Part shown: piece by piece, positions 1-7,908 of the stretch
Position numbering within the stretch: the stretch's first letter is position 1
Layout: each line of letters opens with the position of its first letter
Assembly (NCBI GenBank): GCA_947440735.1
Contig: CANESA010000006.1
Location: 1 to 16,098 of the forward strand
Reading direction: 5' to 3'
Source of the DNA: Candidatus Nanopelagicaceae bacterium
GTDB taxonomy: Bacteria > Actinomycetota > Actinomycetes > Nanopelagicales > Nanopelagicaceae
Length of the DNA: 16,098 nucleotides
The notes under the pieces: generated by a model
Seen by the model: the letters and a program-made list of their open reading frames with translations, nothing else
What the model was told of the DNA's origin: nothing
The model's database searches: none
Program-made: the position numbers and the translations under genes

Positions 1-104
1 CACTGAAGAAGGCTGGATTCCTCTCACGTGATGCACGTGTGATTGAGCGCAAGAAGTACGGCCTTAAGAAGGCTCGTAAGCGTTCACAATACTCAAAGCG
101 TTAA
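1..104 (+). CDS. rpsI: 30S ribosomal protein S9, C-terminal fragment
   Basis: Only the last 33 codons are present; the first whole codon starts at base 3 and the stop TAA is 102-104. The visible peptide ends in [16 protein letters not shown], the hallmark basic tail of ribosomal protein S9. In the family this tail reaches into the decoding centre and contacts P-site tRNA. The gene starts outside the window. It sits 19 bases upstream of glmM, the same neighbour as in other actinobacteria. Identification is secure despite the fragment being short. Confidence 0.95.
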   Translation, partial: LKKAGFLSRDARVIERKKYGLKKARKRSQYSKR

Positions 105-123
105 TTCACTTAAGGCGGCCTTC

Positions 124-1470
124 ATGTCCCTTTTTGGTACAGATGGAATCCGCGGCTTGGCTAATGGCCAGATACTTACCGCTGAACTCGCACTCGACGT
201 AGCCGTTGCTGCTGCACACATTCTCGTTGAAAGTTTCCACGATAAATCTGTACGCCCGCGCGCAATTGTGGGCCAGGATTCACGGGCATCAGGTGAGTTT
301 CTAGAAGCAGCTGTGGTTGCAGGTCTTACAAGTGCTGGAGTTGATGTCTATCGCGTTGGCGTATTACCAACACCTGCAATCTCATACCTCGTTGGCGCAA
401 CCAAGGCAGACCTTGGCGTCATGATCTCTGCATCCCATAATGCGATGCCAGATAACGGAATTAAGTTATTTGCTCGTGGTGGTGGCAAACTCGATGATTC
501 GATCGAAGCACTTATTGAAGCTCGTATAGGTGAGCCATGGGAGCGACCAACAGGAGGCGGTGTAGGTCGAGCCATCAACGATGAAGGTGCAAAAGAGAAG
601 TACATCGAGCATCTCATGACATCAGTTACCACGCGACTAGATGGCCTCAAGATCGTCGTTGATTGCGCAAATGGTGCGGCTTCTTTTGTTGCACCAGATG
701 CGCTCGCTCGCGCAGGAGCCACGGTTATTGCAATTTCACACGCCCCAGATGGCTGGAACATTAACGACAACTGCGGTTCGACCTACCTTGCAAACCTCAA
801 AGCTGCCGTTATCAAAGAAGGTGCCGACTTTGGAATAGCTCACGATGGAGATGCCGATCGCTGTTTGGCAGTAGATGCACAGGGCAATGAAGTCGATGGC
901 GACATGATCATGACAATTCTTGCTATTGGAATGAAGGCAAGCGGCGAACTCAAGGCCGATACCGTCGTTGGTACAGTGATGAGCAACTTAGGTTTCATGC
1001 ATGCAATGAAAGAAGCTGGCATCGTAGTCGAGACGACTCCAGTGGGCGATCGTTATGTTCTTGAGCGCATGCTCGAAAAAGATTTTGTTCTAGGTGGCGA
1101 ACAATCAGGCCATGTCATTATGCGCAAATATGCAAATACAGGTGATGGACTTCTGACAGCACTTGCTATCGCACAAGAAGTTGCACGCAGTAAGAAATCT
1201 TTGGCAGAACTTGCTTCAGCGATGACACGTTTTCCTCAAATACTTATTAACGTCAAGGGCGTAGCGAAAGAGAAGTTAGCAAGTAATGTGGCAATCTCTG
1301 ATGCGGTCATAGCCGCCGAAACCACGTTGGGCTCTTCAGGTCGCGTTCTTCTGCGCGCCTCAGGTACTGAAAACCTTGTAAGAGTCATGGTCGAAGCCTC
1401 GAGTGATAACCTTGCCTCTGAAGTTGCGACAACGCTTGCAGATGTCGTAAAGAAGGAACTCGCTCTGTAA
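124..1470 (+). CDS. glmM: Phosphoglucosamine mutase
   Basis: This 448-residue enzyme converts glucosamine-6-phosphate to glucosamine-1-phosphate on the way to UDP-GlcNAc, the entry to peptidoglycan synthesis in the cytoplasm. It opens with MSLFGTDGIRG, typical of the family. The phosphoserine loop ISASHN places the catalytic serine at Ser104. The metal-binding loop DGDADR gives Asp241, Asp243 and Asp245, the same numbers as E. coli GlmM. A sugar-binding GGEQSGH motif and the phosphate-binding loop RASGTEN (411-417) follow. Length matches the family (about 445). The ATG at 124 was chosen because an upstream in-frame TTG at 43 lies inside rpsI and adds a tail unlike GlmM; AAGG at 112-115 gives a weak ribosome site. 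glmS, which makes its substrate, follows 28 bases later, so the two are probably co-transcribed. Confidence 0.97.
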   Translation: MSLFGTDGIRGLANGQILTAELALDVAVAAAHILVESFHDKSVRPRAIVGQDSRASGEFLEAAVVAGLTSAGVDVYRVGVLPTPAISYLVGATKADLGVMISASHNAMPDNGIKLFARGGGKLDDSIEALIEARIGEPWERPTGGGVGRAINDEGAKEKYIEHLMTSVTTRLDGLKIVVDCANGAASFVAPDALARAGATVIAISHAPDGWNINDNCGSTYLANLKAAVIKEGADFGIAHDGDADRCLAVDAQGNEVDGDMIMTILAIGMKASGELKADTVVGTVMSNLGFMHAMKEAGIVVETTPVGDRYVLERMLEKDFVLGGEQSGHVIMRKYANTGDGLLTALAIAQEVARSKKSLAELASAMTRFPQILINVKGVAKEKLASNVAISDAVIAAETTLGSSGRVLLRASGTENLVRVMVEASSDNLASEVATTLADVVKKELAL

Positions 1471-1484
1471 TTTGGATTGAAAAG

Positions 1485-1490
1485 AAGGAG
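1485..1490 (+). promoter_or_regulatory. Ribosome binding site of glmS
   Basis: A perfect AAGGAG lies 8 bases before the ATG of glmS and fixes that start. It is the strongest ribosome site in the first half of the window. The 28-base gap around it is too short for a separate control element such as a glmS ribozyme. Confidence 0.8.
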
Positions 1491-1498
1491 AGCCATAA

Positions 1499-3343
1499 AT
1501 GTGCGGCATTGTGGGATACACAGGCGCACGTTCTGCCATAGATCCACTCATTGAAGGCCTTCGCCGTCTTGAATACCGCGGTTATGACTCAGCAGGTATC
1601 GCACTCGGCACACCAACTTCACTCTTTATTGAAAAGCGTGCTGGAAAGCTCGCCAACTTAGAGAGCGCACTCTCGCCAAATATCCCGACTGTTCATTCAG
1701 GAATTAGCCATACACGTTGGGCAACACATGGCGGGCCAACAGATCGCAACGCGCACCCTCACGTAGATAACGAAGGCAAGTTAGCTGTCATCCACAATGG
1801 AATTATTGAAAATTACTCAGAGCTTAAGGCCGAACTTGAATCTCGTGGCCACACATTTTCTTCCGATACAGATACTGAATCGGTAGCCCACCTTCTCTCT
1901 GATCTTCGTAAAGAGCACGGGGGAGATTTAACCCAAGCAATGCGTGCTGCGGTGAAGCTATTACGTGGATCGTTTACCCTGCTAGCAGTACACGCAGATG
2001 ATCCAGAGCGCATTGTTGGCGTACGTCGCAACTCTCCACTTGTTGCAGGAATCGGTGATGGCGAGAATTTCTTAGCTTCAGATGTTGCCGCCTTTATTGA
2101 TTACACCAAACGCGCTATCGAACTTGGTCAAGATGAAATCATCACCATCACACCAGCATCGATTGAGATTATCGATCTTGATGGAAAGGCTGTTGCTCCG
2201 CGTGAATATGAAATTACCTGGGATGCAGCAGCGGCACAAAAGGGTGGCTTTACGCACTTCATGCTTAAAGAGATCTTCGAACAACCTAAGGCCGTTGCAG
2301 ATACTTTGATTGGTCGCTTGAGCGATAACGATCAGATCCTCATTGATGAACTTCATATGTCTGATGCTGAAATTGCAGCGCTTAAAAAGATTGTCGTGAT
2401 TGCATGCGGTACCGCCTATCACGCAGGAATGGTTGCGAAGTACGCCATCGAAAAGTGGGCAAAAATTAGCGTTGAGGTAGAGATCGCAAGCGAGTATCGA
2501 TATCGCGATCCGATTGTTGATAGTTCAACACTTGTCGTTGCAATCTCACAATCAGGTGAGACGATGGATACGTTGATGGCGGTTCGTCATGCAAAGGCTG
2601 CCGGTGCGCGGGTTCTTGCAATATGTAATACCAATAGTTCAACGATTCCGCGCGAATCAGATGCTGTGATCTATACACATGCAGGTCCCGAGATCGCAGT
2701 CGCATCAACAAAAGCGTTGCTCACTCAGATTGTCGCTGTCTACCTTCTTGGTCTCAAGCTGGCACAGGTACGTAAAGAGCTCACCGATGCGCAAGTTAAA
2801 ACTATTTATCACCAGATGCTTAAACTCCCTGGTCAGATCGAACAGATTCTTGAAACCGTTGAACCGCTTCGCGAACTCACTCGTAAATTTGCAACATCAG
2901 AGACAGTTCTCTTCCTTGGTCGCAACGTCGGATATCCCGTTGCGCTCGAAGGTGCGCTGAAGTTAAAAGAACTTGCCTATATTCACGCAGAAGGATTTGC
3001 TGGCGGCGAACTTAAGCATGGACCTATTGCCCTCATTGATTCAGAGAAGCAGACACCAGTAATCGCGATCTTGCCAGCAGGACATGAAAATGCTCTCGAT
3101 GAGAAGATGCTCAGCAACATCCAAGAAGTTAAAGCACGCGGTGCTCGCGTGATCGTTATCGCCCAAGAAGGTGATGCAGTTGTAGGTGCAGAACACATCA
3201 TTCGAATTCCTGCAGGGCCTGCGCTACTTCAACCAATTTTGGCGACTGTTCCATTGCAAGTCTTCGCCTATGAAATGGCTGTGGCTCGCGGAAACGATGT
3301 TGATCAACCTCGAAACTTGGCTAAATCTGTCACGGTGGAGTAA
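1499..3343 (+). CDS. glmS: Glutamine--fructose-6-phosphate aminotransferase (isomerizing)
   Basis: Cytoplasmic enzyme of 614 residues that makes glucosamine-6-phosphate from fructose-6-phosphate and glutamine, the committed step of amino-sugar synthesis. The N-terminal glutaminase domain (about 1-230) starts MCGIVGY, so Cys2 becomes the N-terminal nucleophile after Met removal. HTRWATHG (71-78) carries the glutamine-binding Arg73. Two SIS isomerase domains follow, roughly 294-430 and 465-605. SQSGET (350-355) is the sugar-phosphate loop. Lys488, Glu491 and His507 align with E. coli Lys485, Glu488 and His504, and Lys609 in the tail NLAKSVTVE aligns with the Schiff-base Lys603. All catalytic residues are therefore present, and length is normal (E. 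coli 609). It follows glmM and directly abuts the PAP2 gene (TAA then ATG), suggesting translational coupling. Confidence 0.98.
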   Translation: MCGIVGYTGARSAIDPLIEGLRRLEYRGYDSAGIALGTPTSLFIEKRAGKLANLESALSPNIPTVHSGISHTRWATHGGPTDRNAHPHVDNEGKLAVIHNGIIENYSELKAELESRGHTFSSDTDTESVAHLLSDLRKEHGGDLTQAMRAAVKLLRGSFTLLAVHADDPERIVGVRRNSPLVAGIGDGENFLASDVAAFIDYTKRAIELGQDEIITITPASIEIIDLDGKAVAPREYEITWDAAAAQKGGFTHFMLKEIFEQPKAVADTLIGRLSDNDQILIDELHMSDAEIAALKKIVVIACGTAYHAGMVAKYAIEKWAKISVEVEIASEYRYRDPIVDSSTLVVAISQSGETMDTLMAVRHAKAAGARVLAICNTNSSTIPRESDAVIYTHAGPEIAVASTKALLTQIVAVYLLGLKLAQVRKELTDAQVKTIYHQMLKLPGQIEQILETVEPLRELTRKFATSETVLFLGRNVGYPVALEGALKLKELAYIHAEGFAGGELKHGPIALIDSEKQTPVIAILPAGHENALDEKMLSNIQEVKARGARVIVIAQEGDAVVGAEHIIRIPAGPALLQPILATVPLQVFAYEMAVARGNDVDQPRNLAKSVTVE

Positions 3344-4012
3344 ATGACAAGCCTGATTGATAGTCGTAAATCCCAACGAAATAAGGCCTTCAAGTGGTCG
3401 GCTATTTTATTTTCCGGCTTCCTCATCGTGACGCAGCAGGTCTACACATATGGGCCACTCACGGTATTTGATAAGCGCATCGACAGTTCACCTAAACCAC
3501 AGTTTGAAGGCTGGGGTGGATTTATTCTGCGCAGACTCGATGATTTAGGTTTGCGCGGATTAACAGCATCTGTCTTGCTAATTGCTGCTGCATTTATCGC
3601 GTGGAAATTTAAGACATGGCGTCCGCTTAATTTAGCTTTTCTCTCTCTTATTCTTCTCAACCTTGTTGTGGGTTCGGCTAAGTTATTACTTGGTCGCACA
3701 AAGCCGCGCCTCGGTATTGATCTCTTACATGCAGGCGGAATGTCATATCCCAGCGGTCATGCATCAAATGCGGTTTTATCATGGGGAATCCTGGCCTATT
3801 TAATTTATCGATACGCACACGTTGATAGATATCAAGGTCGACTAGCTACAGCTGGCGTTATCGCAATTTCTTTGACGGTATGTACAGTCTCCTTGATTCG
3901 TCATACACATTGGTTTACCGATCTCTTGGGTGGCCTCTTTGTAGGTAGCGCTCTCCTTGTCGCAGTAATCGCCGTTGATAGGTATGTTCCCTCGAAAAGC
4001 CAACTGCACTAG
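3344..4012 (+). CDS. PAP2-superfamily membrane phosphatase
   Basis: A 222-residue integral membrane protein with about five or six hydrophobic segments after a basic N-terminus. The three PAP2 motifs are recognisable. Motif 1 is Lys113-X6-Lys120-Pro121, where the family usually has Arg-Pro. Motif 2 is PSGH (136-139), with the acid/base His139. Motif 3 is HWFTD, with nucleophile His189 and Asp193, but the usual Arg six residues before the His is Ser183, and an Arg sits at 186 instead. Such enzymes hydrolyse lipid phosphates, for example undecaprenyl diphosphate (BcrC/PgpB type) or phosphatidate. Placement among glmM, glmS and alr makes a role in recycling the wall carrier lipid attractive, but that is inference. 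The start codon touches the glmS stop, and GGTGGAG just upstream can serve as ribosome site. Confidence 0.85.
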   Translation: MTSLIDSRKSQRNKAFKWSAILFSGFLIVTQQVYTYGPLTVFDKRIDSSPKPQFEGWGGFILRRLDDLGLRGLTASVLLIAAAFIAWKFKTWRPLNLAFLSLILLNLVVGSAKLLLGRTKPRLGIDLLHAGGMSYPSGHASNAVLSWGILAYLIYRYAHVDRYQGRLATAGVIAISLTVCTVSLIRHTHWFTDLLGGLFVGSALLVAVIAVDRYVPSKSQLH

Positions 4013-4015
4013 ACT
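4010..4015 (+). promoter_or_regulatory. Candidate -10 element of a leaderless promoter for acpS
   Basis: TAGACT fits the actinobacterial -10 pattern TAnnnT. It ends 7 bases before the acpS ATG and overlaps the PAP2 stop codon. No Shine-Dalgarno sequence precedes acpS, so a transcript starting at or next to the ATG would be leaderless. The -35 region (TTCCCT, 3987-3992, 17-base spacer) is poor. Confidence 0.4.
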
Positions 4016-4022
4016 CAAGCCC

Positions 4023-4364
4023 ATGATTGATGGAATCGGCATCGATGTTGTCGACATCGAGCGCTTTAAAGAGAGCATCGATCGCACACCTGGCTTACGT
4101 GAAAAACTATTCACACCAGCAGAGGCAGGCATGCCCATTGCATCCCTTGCAGCGCGCTTTGCCGCTAAAGAAGCTCTCTATAAGGCGTTAAGCCCTGCTC
4201 ATGGTTTGGCCTGGCATGAGGCCGAGGTAATCAACTTTGAAAATGGAAAACCCGCATTTTTGTTCCGTGGTGCAATTGCCGATTTAATTGATGGCGCACA
4301 GGTGCATCTCTCTCTATCCCATGATGGCGGTATTGCCTCAGCAATGGTGATCCTCGAACGATGA
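4023..4364 (+). CDS. acpS: Holo-[acyl-carrier-protein] synthase
   Basis: This 113-residue protein moves 4'-phosphopantetheine from coenzyme A to the serine of apo-acyl carrier protein, activating fatty-acid synthesis in the cytoplasm. It begins MIDGIGIDVVDIERF; Asp8 is the metal-binding aspartate of the AcpS family. ARFAAKEALYKAL carries the second metal ligand Glu50 and conserved Lys49, equivalent to Glu58 of longer homologues. LSLSHDGG near the C-terminus is the conserved strand with the SHD signature. It is slightly shorter than usual (about 120). The ATG at 4023 is preferred over an in-frame upstream start at 3975 inside the PAP2 gene, because the protein then opens exactly at the conserved GIGID strand. 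Its stop overlaps the alr start by four bases. Confidence 0.93.
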   Translation: MIDGIGIDVVDIERFKESIDRTPGLREKLFTPAEAGMPIASLAARFAAKEALYKALSPAHGLAWHEAEVINFENGKPAFLFRGAIADLIDGAQVHLSLSHDGGIASAMVILER

Positions 4365-5485
4365 GTACATATAACCGCGCAGAAGCAATTGTTGATCTTG
4401 ATCGCATCACAGCGAATGTGAAACACCTCAAAGCGCTAGCTGGTGGTGATCTCATGGCAGTGGTTAAGGCAGATGCCTATGGTCACGGACTGATTCCTGT
4501 CGCGCGTGCAGCTCTTGCAGGTGGTGCAACATCTTTAGGTGTGGCTCTCCTTGAAGAGGCAATTACCTTGCGAGATGCTGGAATCACCGCGCCAATCTTG
4601 GCATGGCTGGTACCACCCGGATCTGATTACGCGATGGCAGTAGATCACGATATTGAATTAGCGGCCTCATCAATAATCGTGCTAGAAGAGATTGGTGCGA
4701 TTAAATCAAAGAACCGACCACGAGTACATCTCGAAGTAGATACTGGCATGAGTCGCGGTGGATTCTTAAGTGAGTGGGGGAAGCTCGACGCTCACCACGT
4801 TTCTAATGTAGATATCGTCGGAATTTTTTCTCACTTTGCTCGTGCGGATGAGCCAGAGCAAGAGCAGAACAATTCGCAACGTGCACGCTTTAAAGAGATG
4901 GCCTCGACCTTGGAATCTTTTGGATTCACAAGTATTGCTCGACATCTCTCTAACTCTGCGGCAACTCTGAAAGATAAAGATTCACGATTTGATATGGTCC
5001 GAACCGGTATTGCAATCTACGGATTGACACCTGATGTAATTACTCTCGGCACATCAGTCTCTCTTGGGCTCAAAGCTGCGATGTCACTGCGCGCAAAGTT
5101 ACATCTTGTTAAAGATGTCCCAGCACATTCACCAGTTGGATATGGTGCAACAGCTATTACCGAAGGCGATACCAAGCTTGGAATTGTTGCGATGGGATAT
5201 GCCGATGGCATTCCACGAACTGCGCAAGGTGCTGGAATATTTGTCCATGGAAGACGTGCCCCAATTATTGGGCGAGTGTCGATGGATCAATTTGTTGTTG
5301 ATTTAGGCCTAGATTCGCAAGCAATGTCAGGTGAATGGGTTGAAGTTTTTGGTGATGGAATCGCTGGGGGATATACGGCCGAGGACTGGGGCAGCGCATC
5401 TAGCTCAATAAATTACGAGATAGTTACACGAATCGGCCCTCGAGTCCCTAGAATCTACCGATCTAGTTCGCTGGCGACTGAGTAG
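4361..5485 (+). CDS. alr: Alanine racemase
   Basis: A 374-residue PLP enzyme that interconverts L- and D-alanine, providing D-Ala for peptidoglycan. VVKADAYGHG places the PLP lysine at Lys36 and the neighbouring Tyr40. MVRTGIAIYG carries Arg214, which contacts the PLP ring nitrogen in the family. VGYGAT carries the second catalytic base Tyr261, and RVSMDQ (305-310) is the substrate-side loop. Domain order is the usual N-terminal TIM barrel and C-terminal beta domain, and length is normal. The ATG overlaps the acpS stop as ATGA, so translation is probably coupled. An ABC ATPase begins only 8 bases after the stop, an unusual neighbour. NAD(P)HX epimerase/dehydratase genes, often near actinobacterial alr, are absent between glmS and alr here. 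Confidence 0.97.
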   Translation: MSTYNRAEAIVDLDRITANVKHLKALAGGDLMAVVKADAYGHGLIPVARAALAGGATSLGVALLEEAITLRDAGITAPILAWLVPPGSDYAMAVDHDIELAASSIIVLEEIGAIKSKNRPRVHLEVDTGMSRGGFLSEWGKLDAHHVSNVDIVGIFSHFARADEPEQEQNNSQRARFKEMASTLESFGFTSIARHLSNSAATLKDKDSRFDMVRTGIAIYGLTPDVITLGTSVSLGLKAAMSLRAKLHLVKDVPAHSPVGYGATAITEGDTKLGIVAMGYADGIPRTAQGAGIFVHGRRAPIIGRVSMDQFVVDLGLDSQAMSGEWVEVFGDGIAGGYTAEDWGSASSSINYEIVTRIGPRVPRIYRSSSLATE

Positions 5486-5489
5486 GAGA
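5484..5489 (+). promoter_or_regulatory. Ribosome binding site of livG overlapping the alr stop codon
   Basis: AGGAGA begins inside the alr TAG stop and stands 4 bases before the GTG at 5494; AGGAG is the core. It supports GTG as the start, because the ATG at 5492 is followed at once by a stop. It also ties translation of the importer genes to the end of alr. Confidence 0.65.
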
Positions 5490-5493
5490 AGAT

Positions 5494-6291
5494 GTGAGTT
5501 CGAATTCTCTACTCTCGATCTCCAACCTCACCGTTGAATTTGGTGGACTACGAGCACTTGATGATGTCTTCCTAACAATTGAACCGCATTCGATTGTCGG
5601 TTTAATTGGTCCAAATGGTGCCGGAAAGACGACCCTATTTAATTCTATTGCTGGATTAGTTGCCCCGACTTCGGGAACAATTGAAATCTACGGTAAGAAA
5701 GTTGATTGGCCGGCAACGAATGAGCTGGCGCAGTATTCCATCGCCCGAACTCTCCAAGGTGTTGGCCTATTCGCTGGATTGAGTGTGCTTGAAAATGTAA
5801 TGATGGGTGCCAACATAAGTGCTGATACAAACTTTTTGAAAGATTTGTTTGGCCTATCCGGAAAGAGCGAAGCTAAGTTAAGGCGAAAAGCACTTGACGC
5901 TTTAGCCTGGGCTGGCGCACTGGACATGGCGGAAAAGATGCCAAGCGATTTAACTTATCCAGATACAAAGCGAGTCTCAATTGCCCGAGCTTTGGTTATG
6001 GAGCCCAAAATTTTGTTGCTAGATGAACCGGCTGCAGGCTTGGGTCAGGATGACATTGATAAATTTGCCAAGCTTCTCATTCAGCTGCGCAAGAAGTGTG
6101 CGATTGCAATTGTTGAGCATCATGTGGATTTCATCGGCGCGATATCAGATCAAGTGTATGTACTTAATTTTGGAAAGGTTATCGCCAGCGGGACCTTTGA
6201 TGTCGTCAAGCGTGATCCTGCAGTCTTAGCCGCATACCTTGGAACATCGAGTCAGAGCGGAAATGATCAATTAGGAAATTCACATGCTTGA
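5494..6291 (+). CDS. livG: ABC importer ATPase, LivG type, with degenerate signature motif
   Basis: A 265-residue cytoplasmic ATPase subunit of a branched-chain-amino-acid/amide (HAAT) family importer. Walker A is GPNGAGKT (39-46), the Q-loop glutamine is Gln88 in ARTLQ, Walker B is ILLLDEP (173-179) with catalytic Glu178, and the switch histidine is His209 in VEHH. The ABC signature, usually LSYGQQR or similar in LivG, reads LTYPDTKR (153-160), without the central glycine. The LivG-type C-terminal extension after the switch (VLNFGKVIASG) is present. Start is GTG at 5494 with AGGAG upstream. It overlaps livF by eight bases. The symbol reflects family and gene order; the transported compound is not known and need not be an amino acid. 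Confidence 0.88.
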   Translation: MSSNSLLSISNLTVEFGGLRALDDVFLTIEPHSIVGLIGPNGAGKTTLFNSIAGLVAPTSGTIEIYGKKVDWPATNELAQYSIARTLQGVGLFAGLSVLENVMMGANISADTNFLKDLFGLSGKSEAKLRRKALDALAWAGALDMAEKMPSDLTYPDTKRVSIARALVMEPKILLLDEPAAGLGQDDIDKFAKLLIQLRKKCAIAIVEHHVDFIGAISDQVYVLNFGKVIASGTFDVVKRDPAVLAAYLGTSSQSGNDQLGNSHA

Positions 6292-6997
6292 AGTAACTGA
6301 TCTCACCACTTCTTATGGCTCAGTAATTGCGCTTAATTCTGTATCAATGAAAGTGAAAGAATCGAAAATTACGACTGTTATTGGTGCTAATGGAGCTGGC
6401 AAGAGCACCTTGCTTCGCACCATATCGGGCTTAGAAAAACCATCATCAGGATCAATAACATGGAATGGCCAATCGCTTTTACATCGACGCCCAGAAGAGA
6501 TTGTGCGTGTGGGAGTCGCACATGTTCCAGAAGGGCATGCTGTCATCTCTGCCCTGACTGTTGAAGAAAACATTCTGATGGGTTCACTGTTTCGGCGAAG
6601 AACTCATAAACGAGATATTGCTCTCGCTACCGAAGAGTTGTATACGCTTTTCCCACGATTGCTAGAGCGCCGCAAGCAACTTGCCGGTACTCTTTCTGGT
6701 GGCGAGCGCCAGATGCTCGCGATTAGTCGCGCGTTAGTTTCTCGTCCATCTCTTCTCTTGTTAGATGAACCCTCCTTGGGTCTTGCGCCCTTAGTTGTTG
6801 AGCAGATCATCGATTCGATTAAAATCTTGAGTGAGAAGACGGGCCTCACGGTGTTGCTTGTTGAGCAAAATGCAAATACAGCCCTTGGTGTTGCAGATCA
6901 TGGTGTGTTGCTATCGCTCGGTAAAGTAGTGGCAGATCGCCCGGCACATGAGCTTAAAGCTGACGCTAATCTTCGCGCAGCATACTTGGGGTATTGA
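6284..6997 (+). CDS. livF: ABC importer ATPase, LivF type
   Basis: Second ATPase of the importer, 237 residues, normal for LivF. Walker A is GANGAGKS (34-41), the family's VPEGHAV segment (81-87) follows, the signature is the canonical LSGGERQ (137-143), and Walker B is LLLLDEP (157-163) with Glu162. The switch residue is Gln195 in VEQN, which is usual for LivF, where most ABC ATPases have His. AGGA at 6273-6276 lies 7 bases before the ATG. The gene overlaps livG by 8 bases and livH by one (TGATG), so the four transporter genes look translationally coupled. It pairs with the LivG-type subunit, leaving one canonical and one degenerate composite ATP site. Confidence 0.92.
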   Translation: MLEVTDLTTSYGSVIALNSVSMKVKESKITTVIGANGAGKSTLLRTISGLEKPSSGSITWNGQSLLHRRPEEIVRVGVAHVPEGHAVISALTVEENILMGSLFRRRTHKRDIALATEELYTLFPRLLERRKQLAGTLSGGERQMLAISRALVSRPSLLLLDEPSLGLAPLVVEQIIDSIKILSEKTGLTVLLVEQNANTALGVADHGVLLSLGKVVADRPAHELKADANLRAAYLGY

Positions 6998-7908
6998 TGG
7001 ATACATTAATAGCAGCCTTGTTCACCGGTACTTCACGTGGTGCAATTTACGCACTCGTCGCAATGGGATTAGTCCTTGTATGGCGTGGTGCTGGAATTGT
7101 TAACTTCGCTCAAATGGGTCAAGCCATGTTTAGTACATACATCGCATCGACATTAATTATGAATGGATATTCATACTGGTTGGCGTTTTTTGTAGCAATT
7201 GCTGCCGGAGCGCTTTTGGGTGTATTCCTAGATCTGGTTGTTATGCGACCTCTCTCAAATAAGAAGCAGACCGAGTTACTGAGCAGTCAATCGATGCGAT
7301 CGGCTGTGCCGGTGATCGCATCCCTTGGAATCTTGGGTGTGCTCCAAGCTTTAGCGGGCGTTATTTGGGCGGCAGAGGAACGCGGTTTTCAGGCTCCTTT
7401 CGCCCAGGAGGGTTACACAATTGCCGGCAGAGTGATGCCGTTTACATCATTTGATCTTTTTGTTGTGACCGTGGTTGCCATCACTCTCATTCTCACCGTG
7501 ATCTTCTTTAAGAAAACTGGTGTCGGATTGGCAATGCGTGCAAGTGCACTTGACCAGGAAGTCGCAAAACTCAGCGGAATCCGTACCAATGGCGTCCGTG
7601 CATTGAGTTGGGCTATCTCCGGTGCTGCATCTTCTCTCGCTGGACTCTTACTCACTCCGACATCCAACCTATCTCCATACACTCTCGACCTCGCACTCAT
7701 CATCGGATTTACTGCAGCGGTCGTGGGTGGCCTTGATAGTCTCCCAGGATCTGTCATCGGTGGATTCATTTTGGGATTTGTAATTTCTTTCGTCAACTAC
7801 TACATGACTCCAGAAGATATCTATCTAGCAATTCTTGCAGTCTTGATATTTGTTCTTGTCGTGCGCCCTCGAGGCATTCTTGGTGGAAAGGATACGCGTC
7901 GTGTCTAG
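6997..7908 (+). CDS. livH: ABC importer permease, LivH type
   Basis: A 303-residue very hydrophobic membrane permease with about eight predicted spans. GIVNFAQMGQ (33-42) matches the conserved LivH segment near the first helices (typically VVNFAHG). The cytoplasmic coupling loop appears late in the protein as MRASALDQEVAKLSGI, followed by WAISGAASSLAG, as in other HAAT permeases. GGLDSLPGSVIGG is the conserved glycine-rich segment before the last spans. The start is taken as ATG 6997, which overlaps the livF stop by one base; a TTG one codon earlier is possible. It overlaps livM by eight bases. Together with LivM it should form the membrane channel; specificity cannot be read from it. Confidence 0.9.
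   Translation: MDTLIAALFTGTSRGAIYALVAMGLVLVWRGAGIVNFAQMGQAMFSTYIASTLIMNGYSYWLAFFVAIAAGALLGVFLDLVVMRPLSNKKQTELLSSQSMRSAVPVIASLGILGVLQALAGVIWAAEERGFQAPFAQEGYTIAGRVMPFTSFDLFVVTVVAITLILTVIFFKKTGVGLAMRASALDQEVAKLSGIRTNGVRALSWAISGAASSLAGLLLTPTSNLSPYTLDLALIIGFTAAVVGGLDSLPGSVIGGFILGFVISFVNYYMTPEDIYLAILAVLIFVLVVRPRGILGGKDTRRV

Noticed and set aside
112..122. AAGGCGGCCTT short palindrome before glmM
   Set aside because: Only five paired bases around one base; it holds the weak ribosome site and is likely chance.
348..770. Open frame of 140 codons on the - strand inside glmM
   Set aside because: It is antisense to a conserved enzyme with all motifs intact, has low-complexity composition and no ribosome site, and is a shadow of the glmM codons. 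The other antisense and out-of-frame frames over conserved genes were dismissed for the same reason.
1471..1498. Possible glmS ribozyme or riboswitch before glmS
   Set aside because: Only 28 bases separate glmM and glmS and they hold a plain AAGGAG ribosome site; there is no room for the ribozyme.
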